DNA of 64,000 nt from Cloeon dipterum. Lineage: Eukaryota > Arthropoda > Insecta > Ephemeroptera > Baetidae. The stretch lies in NCBI RefSeq assembly GCF_949628265.1, contig NC_088788.1:22430335-22494334 (forward strand), read 5' to 3'. The position numbers and the translations under genes are program-made. The notes beneath the pieces were generated by a model. That model was not told the origin of the DNA. It was given only the letters and a program-made list of their open reading frames with translations, and did no database searches. Positions 12,059 to 37,840 of this stretch are shown in pieces (the first letter of the stretch is position 1; every line of letters starts with the position of its first letter).

Positions 12059-12987
12059 CTGCAACACCGAATTAGAGATACATGAGAACGAATGGAATAA
12101 TTATAAATGGATCCACAGGTGCGCACAAAATATTAATGCGCAATACTGGCCACGACATGCGAGCACTCTGCATGCAACATTCAGGCTGGGCCACTCCGGC
12201 GTGTTGGGCGCTGGTTTATGCTAATGTGCGCCGTTCTGTTTTATTGTTGGTCGGCAAGATGCAAATTTAATTTCTATCTGCTTATATTTTTTAAAATTTA
12301 ACCCTAACGTGCCAAATATTTTTTTACTTTCTAAATAAAATAAATTTATCGCACATTTTACTGATAATTTACAGCTTAGTAAGATTACAGTTACTAAACG
12401 TATTTTGAGAACCAGGTTTTTTTAACAGTCGCTCTAACAGTTCGCTTGATTTGTGAGAGATGCGCAATTTACCACAGAAATAAATATCCAACACACTGCG
12501 TTAAACGTAGCGATTTTCAGAAACACGAAAACAAAGCGATTCAAATTTAGTTCAACCCGGCCATCGCAATTGTTTTTTTAATTAGTTTCGTAACAAGCTT
12601 AATCTCGGTACTAATGAGTCACAGCAAAATTACTTAACCGCTGCTGATCCCTCTCGCCCGGTGAGGCTAGGTGGAAAACGCAGCGCGGCGGCGCTCTCAG
12701 ACCCGCGCGTTTCAGTCGATTAGCCGCCACTTTCTTCCGACACGCGATGCTTTGGGAAACCGCTCTCATCCCGCGTGATTAAGGTGCGAACACGGCTCAT
12801 TTTACAATCAACAATAAACTCTTGCTTTTCAATTTTACGCGACCGATTATTCGTAAAACAGACGATCGAGGGGCAAAGCGTGTGCCAAATGACGAATAAA
12901 TGTTAGAAGGCCTCGAGAATTGGCACGCTGCCGCCAAGCCGAATCGCGAGATTCAGAGCGAAGTGACTGCTCAGTCAATTACATGAG
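12059..12987. promoter_or_regulatory. Shared upstream region of the PIH1D1-like and BTB genes
   Basis: About 930 bases between two divergently transcribed genes. It should contain the missing first PIH1D1 exon and the BTB 5' UTR. The part at 12650-12790 is GC-rich compared with its flanks and is the best candidate for the bidirectional core promoter. The BTB ATG (12988) is preceded by an overlapping out-of-frame ATG at 12983 that opens a six-codon upstream frame. Confidence 0.45.
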
Positions 12988-13413
12988 ATGGCCCAAGGAG
13001 TAATGAGCTTCAGCAGGGAGTCGTCCCGCTCGGACAGCATCGACGAGTCCGACGAACCGAAGACCCCTAGGAGAAAAAGGTCTTCATTCGCCACAAGGTT
13101 CCTTGCAGACCTTGGACCTTTTCACGACATCGGCTTTTTTGTAGGGTCTAACGAAGATGATCAAAGGGTGAGAGCTGGGTTTAAACTCTGCCATTAGTGA
13201 AGTGGGTCAGTCTTATATTTCTGTCAAAATTTTGCGCGGCCATTCAAGCATTAATATTAAATCTTCTCACTGCTAGATTTTTATTCGCTCTTTTAATTTA
13301 TCATTCGAATTAAAAAGACAAAGTTTTGGTGTGATAAATTCTTTATATGAATTTATTTTTGGAAGAATTAAAAGTAATAGTTGAACTACCGTTGGTACAA
13401 ATTTTTTTATCTA

Positions 13414-13489
<76 letters not shown>

Positions 13490-15070
13490 TTTATTATTTT
13501 ATTTTGTAATGCAGTTGATAACCTGCCACAAGCTTGCATTGGCTAGAGTGAGCGATGTCTTTGCGCACCTTTTTTATCGGCCGGACACTGATGTGGACGA
13601 AGACGAACCCATTTTCGTGCCTGACATGTCCCCGTTGGCCTTTGAGGCGATGTGCGGGTTAGTTGAAATTACCACTGACACGGGCTAATTGGCTTGGGTT
13701 TGGCTCGTTGTTTTGTAAGCTCGTTTTATCGCAGGTTCGCGTATACCGGCGAAATGTACGTCGAGAGCTTTGACGAGTGCTGCGGCTTGCTGTACGCTGC
13801 TAAAAAATACAACTTGTCTGAAGGTCTGCGGAACCAATGCAGGGCATATCTGTGGGCAAACATCTACCCTAACAATGTCTGGCGCTGCTTGGAATTCGCG
13901 ATGAACAATGAAGAGCCTGCACTGTACCAGACCGCACTTCAGGCAATCAAAAATCCTTTACCTATAGCTCTGTGTCACATTAAGTTTTTTTTTTCAGATT
14001 CTCCAGCTGAAAACTTCCAAGCTTCTGACCAGAGAGAAGTTCAGGAAAGTGTCCGAGAGCTGTTTAATAACCCTTTTGCAGCAAGAAAGACTCGCCATTA
14101 GGTCAGAATACGAGCTTTATGACGCCTGTCTACGTTGGGCAGAGCGGCAAATCGACAAACGTAATCTGACCAACTCAAGAGAGACTGTCCGCAAACTACT
14201 CGAGCCTGCCTTCTTGCATTTGCGACTTTTGGCTATGAGCGACGAGGAAATCAGCCAAGGTCCTCTTGCTGACGACATTTTGACGGATGAGGAGGCAGTC
14301 GCGTTGTTAAATAGAGAAGAATTAGGCGGCATTTTCTGTCCCGTTCAGGACGAGCGCATGCAGCCGAAAGTAAACAGTTTCGAGACGTTTGCTTTCAACG
14401 ACGAGCTTTTCCTCATACACCTTGAGAATGAGTACTTTGAAAACACCTATGACGTTTTCGCGATGGCGTTCTCGTCAAGTGGAGACTTCCATTCTACACA
14501 GCTAGGGATCATCGTTCCCACTCAAGTGAGGAAAATAGCGTAATAAAACAGAAACAAATCAAACACGAAAACTCGGTCTTGAAAGACGCTCACAACAATA
14601 TGTATTATTGACGCAAACATTGGTCGCATAGTCAGGATCATTCCAGTATCCGTGATTTTACTTTTTACAGTAGGTAATATTATTTATTTGTTTAGATTCG
14701 TCCAAAAGACTGCACAGAAGACTCCTACGACGAAGACCTTACTGTATTTCTCTACAATTGCACCAAAGGAGAGATGATGTCAATAACCCGGTTCAGAGGG
14801 TCCGTACCTTACGACTCGCAGATCGAAGTACCCTTCCGCCAGCAAGTGGAACTTAAGTGCAAAAGAGTTCGTAAGGTAATAAAGGTCGTGTTCCATAGAA
14901 CAGGAACCTACCCTGCAAATTATCAGTTGGAAGAGGGAAAGGATAGCGAATTTAAAGTTGGAAATTTCAATGGACAGGAAAATGTCAAATTGTGGCACAA
15001 ACGATCTTATGGCTATATTCATTTTTGTGCTTATACAGTTGAGGTAGCCAGTATTGATAGAGGAGATTAA
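12988..15070 (+). CDS. BTB-BACK domain protein (BTBD family, substrate-adaptor type)
   Basis: Exons 12988-13167, 13515-13657, 13735-13942, 13998-14525 and 14696-15070 join in phase to a 477-residue protein. The N-terminus is Ser/Asp-rich. It is followed by a BTB/POZ fold (FLADLGPFHDIGFFVG; CHKLALARVSDVFAHLFY; FAYTGEMYVESFDECCGLLY then AAKKYNL) and a BACK domain (LLQQERLAIRSEYELYDACL then RWAERQ). The C-terminal 125 residues look beta-rich and may correspond to the PHR-like end of BTBD1/2/3/6 proteins, though this part is divergent. Such proteins usually dimerise and recruit targets to cullin-3 ligases. Intron 3 (13943-13997) starts with GC rather than GT. Intron 1 holds a long GA microsatellite. 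AATAAA lies at 15350-15355. Confidence 0.83.
13417..13486. repeat. (GA)35 microsatellite in BTB intron 1
   Basis: Seventy bases of uninterrupted GA dinucleotides, just upstream of the exon 2 acceptor (13511-13514). It is polypurine on the sense strand. Confidence 0.98.
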
Positions 15071-15349
15071 ATCTCTCGTTTAAAAATTAAATCATTTACC
15101 GACCAAAAATTAAAAAAATAACAAAAAACATAAGATTGGCTGAGCAGTCAGTAGGCAGCCTTGTAATATTTTAAATATAATTTGATGCAAAAATCATTTT
15201 TCGAAATTTTTAATGTTAATTGAGGATTATTTGGGATATTGTGCCGGGCTATTAAGTAAATTTTATTACAGAATTAGCTTAAATATAGGTGTGAAATTCG
15301 AACTATCTTTCTGAGGCCGGATGGTGTATTTTGATAGAGAAATGTATAA

Positions 15350-15355
15350 AATAAA
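15350..15355 (+). terminator. Poly(A) signal of the BTB gene
   Basis: AATAAA about 280 bases after the stop codon, in AT-rich DNA. Confidence 0.5.
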
Positions 15356-16330
15356 TACTTTAAATTTATGTTTAATTCCCATTCCGCTTCATGTTCTTGA
15401 CTTTTTAAAATTCTTATAATTTGTAGAGTGATAATATATGTAATAAAATTATTTGATGCACAATGTTGTTAAAGTTAAGATTATATATATATGATGCTAA
15501 TGCTTACTTTGAATTTTGAAAAACCGTTTTATTTTACACCCTAATTCAAGGTCAGATAAATTACTTGCAGTCAATAGGTGAACACAGAAGGCTAGCAAGA
15601 GGTCAACACACGTTCTTTCCACTGTGAAGGATTCCTCTATGAGAAAAATAGAATTGAAATGCAAATCCACAATATCCAATAATCAAACAAAATGAATTTC
15701 CTCTATGACGTCGACGATTGCGTGCTGTTGTGAATGCTCTCGACAGTCTCGACCACGTGGTACATCGCATTAACCCCTCTCACTCAGGTGGACAAAGCAA
15801 TAATATCTTATCACTTGCACTACACCTCCGCGCGGCGACGCGAGAGGCACTACTTTTGGCAGCGTTTATTATAAATTCCCTTCTCCTGCGAGCAGCTGTG
15901 CATTTTGAAAAGCCGCCTCCTCTCACGTGGTTCATCAGTCTTTTTGGAGCCACCACCGCGAGTCAATCGCGGACAAGTGGTTTGCCGGACAGATCAGACT
16001 TTGGATTCTATTCAAGTATGAGTTTCCTTATATAATATCTGTGATTTGTTTCGTGAATTCTTGAAATTTCATTTTTAATTTTTGGTGCCCAAATTCATAT
16101 GACTGTTTGAGACACGTTAATATCGATTTTATCTTAATTATTCAAAGATCTGTAAGAATGTCAAAAATAAAAAAAAACACTTCATCATCTCTTCATATTA
16201 CGCAACACTAAATATTGAGCGTTTTTTATCGTTGATCTTGTGACCTCACGTTTCATGATCTTCTGAAATCATTCCAGGCAGCGACTGGTGATTGGGAAAA
16301 TATAAACTAGGTCCGTTAGTATCACAATTT
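15356..16330. other. Intergenic region with a possible promoter and first exon
   Basis: No protein gene was recognised. A TATA-like TTATAAA occurs near 15870, a TCAGTC initiator-like motif near 15935, and a good plus-strand donor (TTCAA|GTATGA) at 16013-16019, so 15935-16013 could be a non-coding first exon of an unidentified plus-strand transcript. The open frame through it has no family resemblance. Confidence 0.25.
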
Positions 16331-18212
16331 TCAACATATGATGCAGTGGTAGGAAAATTCCAATTCAAGGTCTTCACCCATTGTTGTGCACACAATATCA
16401 CCACAAACCCCATGCTCATGTTTAAATTTATGGCACCAAACTGACACTGCAAAAACAGTTACCATACCACACGTCACTGATTGCGAGATAAATTGTCAAT
16501 TATTGTCACCTATATATTTCGCTACAAAGCAGCCGTGATAAAGATGCAATTAGTTTTTTTTTATTATTATACAAATCTTTCGTTCGAAATTTCGCGATTT
16601 TCAGTGTAGCGATTCACAAAAAGAGATTGCCCCAATTTCTTTTCTAGATCACTCAATTCACAATGAGATCAAAGTTAAAGTGTGCGTCAGTCAAAAGTAA
16701 ACGTCTGCGGTATTTATTTGAAGCTGTCGCAAACAAAACAATCAAAGTCAATTGATATAGAAGGACTCGTATTTGTTCTTCATATTATTTGAAACGACAC
16801 GAGCTGCCAAGCTATTTAATTTACACATTTTACCCAGCAACTCAAGATCGATTAATTAGGGCGATTATTAATTAATAATTCAGCCAAAGCACAGTGCTGG
16901 CCAGTGGCCATAGTTTTTATGGCTTCAGTGTCTCGTGACTAAGTGTGTGGCGGCAGATGCTAATATTTGTTAGTACAACCAATGGGACAAACAGTCTCCA
17001 CCCACGGGATGCGATCGGTCAGCACGTCGATACCTCCTGATAAAAAATTCATCTATCCTTGCATGCATGTGGTGCTTGCTTCTTTCTTTGGATAACTCGC
17101 TCATTTCCATTTTGATAATGGCCTACTTTTGACTTGTTTGTTCCCAAGCTGGCGACAAGGGGCCGGTCTGAACAATCCTGTGATAAGCCGATGCGGGCAA
17201 CGTGAGATTGTACTTATCTCGCATGCTAATGTGGATTCGAAAATCAATGATTGCCACAAATGGCAAAAGCATTGCGCTTAAAAATCGGGGACCACGCACC
17301 AACGTTCATGGGAAACGAGTTGGTAATAGATAAGCGTAGGACCGAATTCAAATAAATTGCTCGCTTCCTGTACCAATGATAATTTTCACGGCTGCCCATC
17401 AAAATTGTCTGAACTTAGCCAATTTCACAAACACTGCGTCACTGCTATTGTGTTTGAGCAATCTAGAATTCATGAAAGCACACCAGTGAGTTTTTCTGTT
17501 AATTTTCAGCCACTGTTAGATTTTCACCTCAAGTCTATCTCGTACTTGACTAGCATCAGCCGGGATAATCAGGGCGGTCGTTTAGCCGGTGCCAACTCTT
17601 CTGGCGCCGTCATCCCTCGCTACTAACCCGTTATATAGGCACGCGATACCTCTCATACCCCTAAACGCCGCGTTTTAAATTTCACATTTTTTTTCTCCAT
17701 TTAGTACAAGATTTATTATTTTGTAATGTTAAGTTTCGGATTATTGTAATTAACGCGCAGGAAAGAAGTACATATTGGATAATTTTTTTAGTGCAACTAT
17801 CCTTTCCAGGAACGGCAAGATTGAAAAGTACGTAAGAGCTGCTATTACTTAAATATCTAAATTAAAGTGCTTAATGAAAGGTCATCTCTCTCGTAGACAC
17901 ATATGATAAAGGGATTTTTTGGAAATCGATCTAAAATTAAATTATGGATACGCAGAAAATTGATAACAACACATACCAGGCTTAAGATGTATGATTTTAG
18001 ACGGGTGCTCTGGCAACGGGAAGAGCCGCTCTAGCTCCTCGTTTGGTGTAGCAAAGGCATGCTGAGGTTCCTTATTTCAGTACAGAAAAAAATATCGTTA
18101 TAGAAGCGGCTTAAACACAAACTATGGCGATATTATGTACCTCAATCATCAAATTCTTCTCAATGAGACCCCGGTCCACTTCCAAAACTACCTTGTTTGG
18201 TCTTGTTGACAT
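16331..18212 (-). CDS. Small protein of unknown function (three-exon model)
   Basis: Three exons join in phase: 18141-18212 (MSTRPNKVVLEVDRGLIEKN...), 17977-18070 (ending ...LFPLPEHPSKIIHLKPG) and 16331-16446 (VSVWCHKFKHEHGVCGD...HCIIC, stop), giving 93 residues. The first two exons look convincingly coding, with good donors (GAG|GTACAT, CCTG|GTATGT) and charged, low-complexity-free sequence. The third has a strong acceptor (TTTTTGCAG) and five cysteines that could bind a metal, but it lies 1.5 kb away and another reading of that segment exists. No family is recognised. The ATG is only 263 bases from the MRP start on the other strand, so the two genes probably share a promoter. Confidence 0.42.
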
Positions 18213-18475
18213 CGTGATTGCTGTAGCTTTCAATAGGCCGAAACACGGAAAACTTCAATCAATATTCAGCTGACCATCGAGAGTTTAAAGTTACTAGTGA
18301 AATTGATAATTTAATACTTTTCTTGCCACTTGAAAATTCCAAGATATCGCGTATTATCAGTGAAAATCAAAAGTTAAAGGAGTTGTTGGTCTCGTTGTTT
18401 GCAGATCTCTACTGCACTGCACCATAGAAACACAGCTACGCCCCCCTGCAGCAAGTTCGTCAGGTGACTCCAAAC
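18213..18475. promoter_or_regulatory. Bidirectional promoter between the small unknown gene and MRP
   Basis: The 263 bases between two divergent start codons must hold both 5' UTRs and core promoters. No TATA box is obvious. Confidence 0.45.
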
Positions 18476-34007
<15,532 letters not shown>

Positions 34008-34448
34008 TTGACATAATATGTTGGACTCTCAATTCTCAAAGGACTCTCTTTATGTGCCTTGTGCAACCTCAACTTCCTCATTGTACATTGCGTCCTGTAA
34101 AATAAGCAGTATTTGCGCCACGCATGTTGGATACATTAATGTTGATTCACACTTGTTTCGAGCGGGTTTAGTGCCACTGGGTGTTGGGATTGGTTTTTAA
34201 ACATAATAATTTAGTAAGTATGATGCACTCCCTGACTGCAGAGACTTTGCTGGTATATCCTTGTTGTCAAGTCTGGTATCGTTAAGCTTGATTTGTTCTT
34301 AAATTTAACGTCAAGTTGGGAACTTACATAAAAGGCTACTTTATCGACCTGAGTCCTGTTATCAGTTTTTCTAGATTTCATCATCATTCAATGATTAAGT
34401 TTTATAATGAAACAATTTCTAAAGTTGTCTTGATATTACTTGATAGCG

Positions 34449-34454
34449 TTTATT
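34449..34454 (-). terminator. Poly(A) signal of the NIPA gene
   Basis: AATAAA on the minus strand, about 370 bases past the NIPA stop codon and 30 bases from the oppositely directed MRP signal. Confidence 0.55.
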
Positions 34455-34478
34455 ACTGCGGAATGCTACTTTACGTTG

Positions 34479-34484
34479 AATAAA
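34479..34484 (+). terminator. Poly(A) signal of the MRP gene
   Basis: AATAAA about 470 bases past the MRP stop. With the NIPA signal on the other strand the two 3' UTRs should overlap by several dozen bases. Confidence 0.6.
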
Positions 34485-34826
34485 GAAATTTACAAACTGT
34501 AAAACGTTTACTATACTTACTATTCGATTAGAACCCTTATTTCAACAAGTGGATTGATGCAATTATCAACACGAGTTCACGCAACTATCGGAGACGGGAA
34601 AATACGAAGCGAAACAACATACTGTTTTCAAGGATTGCAAAATTAAGTATCGCTTTTCTCTTAAAAGGAGCTGCCAAACAAATCACTCTTGCCAGATGAG
34701 GCAATATATCTATCCCACTAGTGTTTGGTTCGTGTTTCAAATACTGCTGGCGTGGGTAGGAGCACAGCTGCCAATCAATGGAACTTAGCCTATGCAGGGA
34801 GGCAACGAGGGCCCAAGGGATGCGCG

Positions 34827-36860
34827 TCATCTGATGTGCGTCGAGCCTGTGCTGCTGTACATGACCTGTTCATCTTGGCTCATCAGTCCTTCCTCGTCCA
34901 ACGATACTGGAGTGTACTTAGAAGCGGAGCCCGCTCGGTAAGTGCTGACAGCACTGGCCTTTGGCCGCAGAATACCTCGCACGTCGTTGAGAGTGATGTC
35001 AACATCTCGGAAGGCGTTAAGTAAGAAAATCGCAACAATCACTGTGAGAAAACCGCAGATATTGCCCAGGACGTCTTCTGCACCCAGATGATACCATTCC
35101 TGAACAAAATTCGCGATTGATTAACCCAAATTTATGATGCGTAAAGAGCAAACTGACCTTGAACAGAATGGTGGATGCAACGATGACTAAGGTTGTGAAG
35201 AACACATAATAGACAGGAGTAACAATGGAAGTGTTGAACACATCTAGGGCTTTGTTCAGGTAGTTCATCTGAACGACAATGCAGCAGATCACAGTGGCCA
35301 GCAGCATCCAAGTGAGCCAATTGCCAGCTTCATTGGCTTTGCCAGACAAGGTCTCTTTAAGGGCTAGGCCTAAACCTTTGCAGCCCATGACTGAAAGGGA
35401 GCCAATGGCCGAGCAGATGGTTATGTAGATGACAACGTTGGTGTGCCCGAATTGCGGAGCCAAGCCCAGAGCAAAGAACAGTGAAATCAACACGATCAGA
35501 ATCACGTAACTGATGAATGCTGCGAAAACAAAGAGTTAACACCTAGTTAAAAGAAATTCACGTTGCTCTTACATGCGTCTTGTATTTTTTCAAGGAGAAC
35601 TTCCAAACTTTCCACTTCCTCATCTTTTGGAGAGTGGATGACGATCACAGTTGAACCCAGAATGCATAGAAAACAGCCCAGCTAAATTAAGCACGAGGTT
35701 TATAAGTCTTAAAAGAAAATTTAAGTATCTTTACTTTGCCCAACAGATTTAGTTTTTCGTTAAGGTACTTTGAAGAGAGAATAGCCGCTACCAAAACACT
35801 AAGAGCACCTAGGGGCGTTACCATTGACGCCGGAGCAAAAGCATATGCAGCAAAGTTTGCAGCTTCGCCAATTCCCACTGTAAAAGTAACAATCAATATA
35901 TTACACAATTTGTTACTATAAATTTGATTTATTTTCTTACTTGAGAGAAAACCTGCCCACCAAATCCACTCTCTTAAGTAGCCAAATCCTCCATGGCCGG
36001 CTCGTGTACCACCACCTCTGCTTAACCGAATTAAAGCTTTCTTTTTAATAATAAAGCTAGCACCTAGAAAAAATGGATGTAATTAATGAATTTTTTAGTT
36101 ATTTTATTGACACAAAAACGCGCGCTACTCATAAATGTTGACTTACATGTTATGAGTTTTCAAAATGCATTCAATGGTAGTTATAAATTAATAAAATGTT
36201 TTCTTTGAAAAAAAGTCTCAATTTAAAGAGGGAAGTTAACTTTCGGAAGTTAAGAAATTTTGACTAGGCACGAATAATTTCAACTGAAAATATTATGATC
36301 AACTCGAGTGTATCTGCCTTCATTGGCATCTACCAAAAATTTAAATACCTTAGAAATAGGAATTAGGTCTTTGCAGCTAATATCTAATTTGATTGTATTG
36401 ATAAATAATTATATCTGCGGATGGCACATTTACCATTTACCAGCTATGTGCAGATTCAAAATTGATTTTTAATTTTAAATTGAAGCTCATAGAAGTTTTA
36501 ACAAAATTGTATGATGCTAAAACTTAACAAACAGGATAAAAGGGCCTCTAACAAGTTTCCATTTGCATTTAAGACATTTTGAGCGGATGTTGTTGGTAAG
36601 AAAATTGTATATCCAGATAATGCTGAATACCTTTTAATTTTAACTGAGAGGTGATTTGGCATGAATTAGAGGAAAACCAAAAAAGAAAATTACTAAGATG
36701 ATAAAATGACAAACAAATAATTTTTACCAATGAATATGCTTGAGCTGATGGCAAGACCAAGTCCAACGTAGTATCCAGTTTTATCGTACAAATTAACATC
36801 GAAGACGGCAGCAATGGTACTGTTCGCAGGCATGATTTTTTCCTTTAATGACTGCAGCAT
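34827..36860 (-). CDS. NIPA-family magnesium transporter (spichthyin-like)
   Basis: Six phase-consistent exons (36728-36860, 35941-36063, 35735-35877, 35573-35681, 35158-35519, 34827-35099) encode 380 residues. Hallmarks are [17 protein letters not shown], the loop GLxYxREWx[29 protein letters not shown] then [12 protein letters not shown], and [20 protein letters not shown]. Nine or so hydrophobic helices are evident. NIPA1/2 proteins carry Mg2+ in endosomes and plasma membrane; Drosophila spichthyin also restrains BMP signalling at synapses. The ATG lies three bases inside its exon, behind a good acceptor, so a 5' UTR exon must lie to the right. The gene converges on MRP. Confidence 0.93.
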
Positions 36861-36863
36861 TTC

Positions 36864-37611
36864 CTGAAAATATGAAAACAATTCATTTCAAATGTTTCCA
36901 AAATGATTTGCTATAAACGGATAATAACAATGACCTAATGCTATATGAACGCCAAACATGTAAATATCAAGATAATTCAAATATTGTATTATCATACGAG
37001 TTCACCAACCAAGGCCATGGTAAATATTTAAAGGTGTGGTTAAGTGGATGCCAAAGTCGCAAAATGAAATAATTACTGATACTCGTTTAAGACTTCACAA
37101 GAGAACTAGTTTTAAACATGGCATTATGTAGCATGTTAGTTAGCATGGTATGAGCATGCGAACCCTTTCCTGTCTTCAATTCTAAATGCCTACTAGCGGA
37201 GTAGCGGCGGAAGTTTATCTCAGATAAGAGGCAAGATAAGGTACTGGGTACTGGTGACGATGATTACATTGTTTCCAATAATTTCACGTGATGGTTTCGT
37301 CTTGTCGGATCCGTCTTCTCATTAGTTGTCAGCCCATAGCAATGTAGTTCCAAGTCAGCTGATCTGGGGGGCGTTTCATACAACGTCCCATCCCACCCTG
37401 TTGCAGCTAAAAATTGTTCAAGTTTTTAATTATTGCTCATTTCATAACCCAAATATTAAAGATGCTGTGAAAAGCAAGATGACCTTTAATATTTTTTTGT
37501 TATAGTCTACCCACAGTTCAAGTCTAATTATGCATCGAAAAATAAAAAATTGAAAGTATTTCAAACAAAAACACACGGATTTATCATTTCTACAAATAGC
37601 TTTAGTGCAAT
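36864..37611. other. Intergenic region upstream of NIPA
   Basis: It must contain the NIPA 5' UTR exon and promoter; neither could be fixed. It also receives the 3' UTR of the NSL3 gene. No coding exon was seen. Confidence 0.4.
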
Positions 37612-37617
37612 TTTATT
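37612..37617 (-). terminator. Poly(A) signal of the NSL3 gene
   Basis: AATAAA on the minus strand, about 225 bases past the stop at 37841-37843. Confidence 0.55.
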
Positions 37618-37840
37618 AGGGATTTTAGCTTAAACCTCTAAAGACATGCTTGTATCTTCTTCTCTCAGAAACACATGGGAATCTCAATGAGAACGGGCGT
37701 CACGAACTACGTTCAAATTCAGTAGTGTCAATAAAGCATCTTGACACTTGATGAACACTAGACAAGATTTAACGTTGTCTAAATAACAAGCCTATTTTTC
37801 ACGATTTCCTCGTTTTAAGAATCACTTTGACAACACACTC

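Noticed and set aside
16246..16452. Minus-strand frame containing INLNMSMGFVVILCAQQWV
   Set aside because: The exon at this place fits the upstream exons only in a different frame, which also gives a more typical soluble composition.
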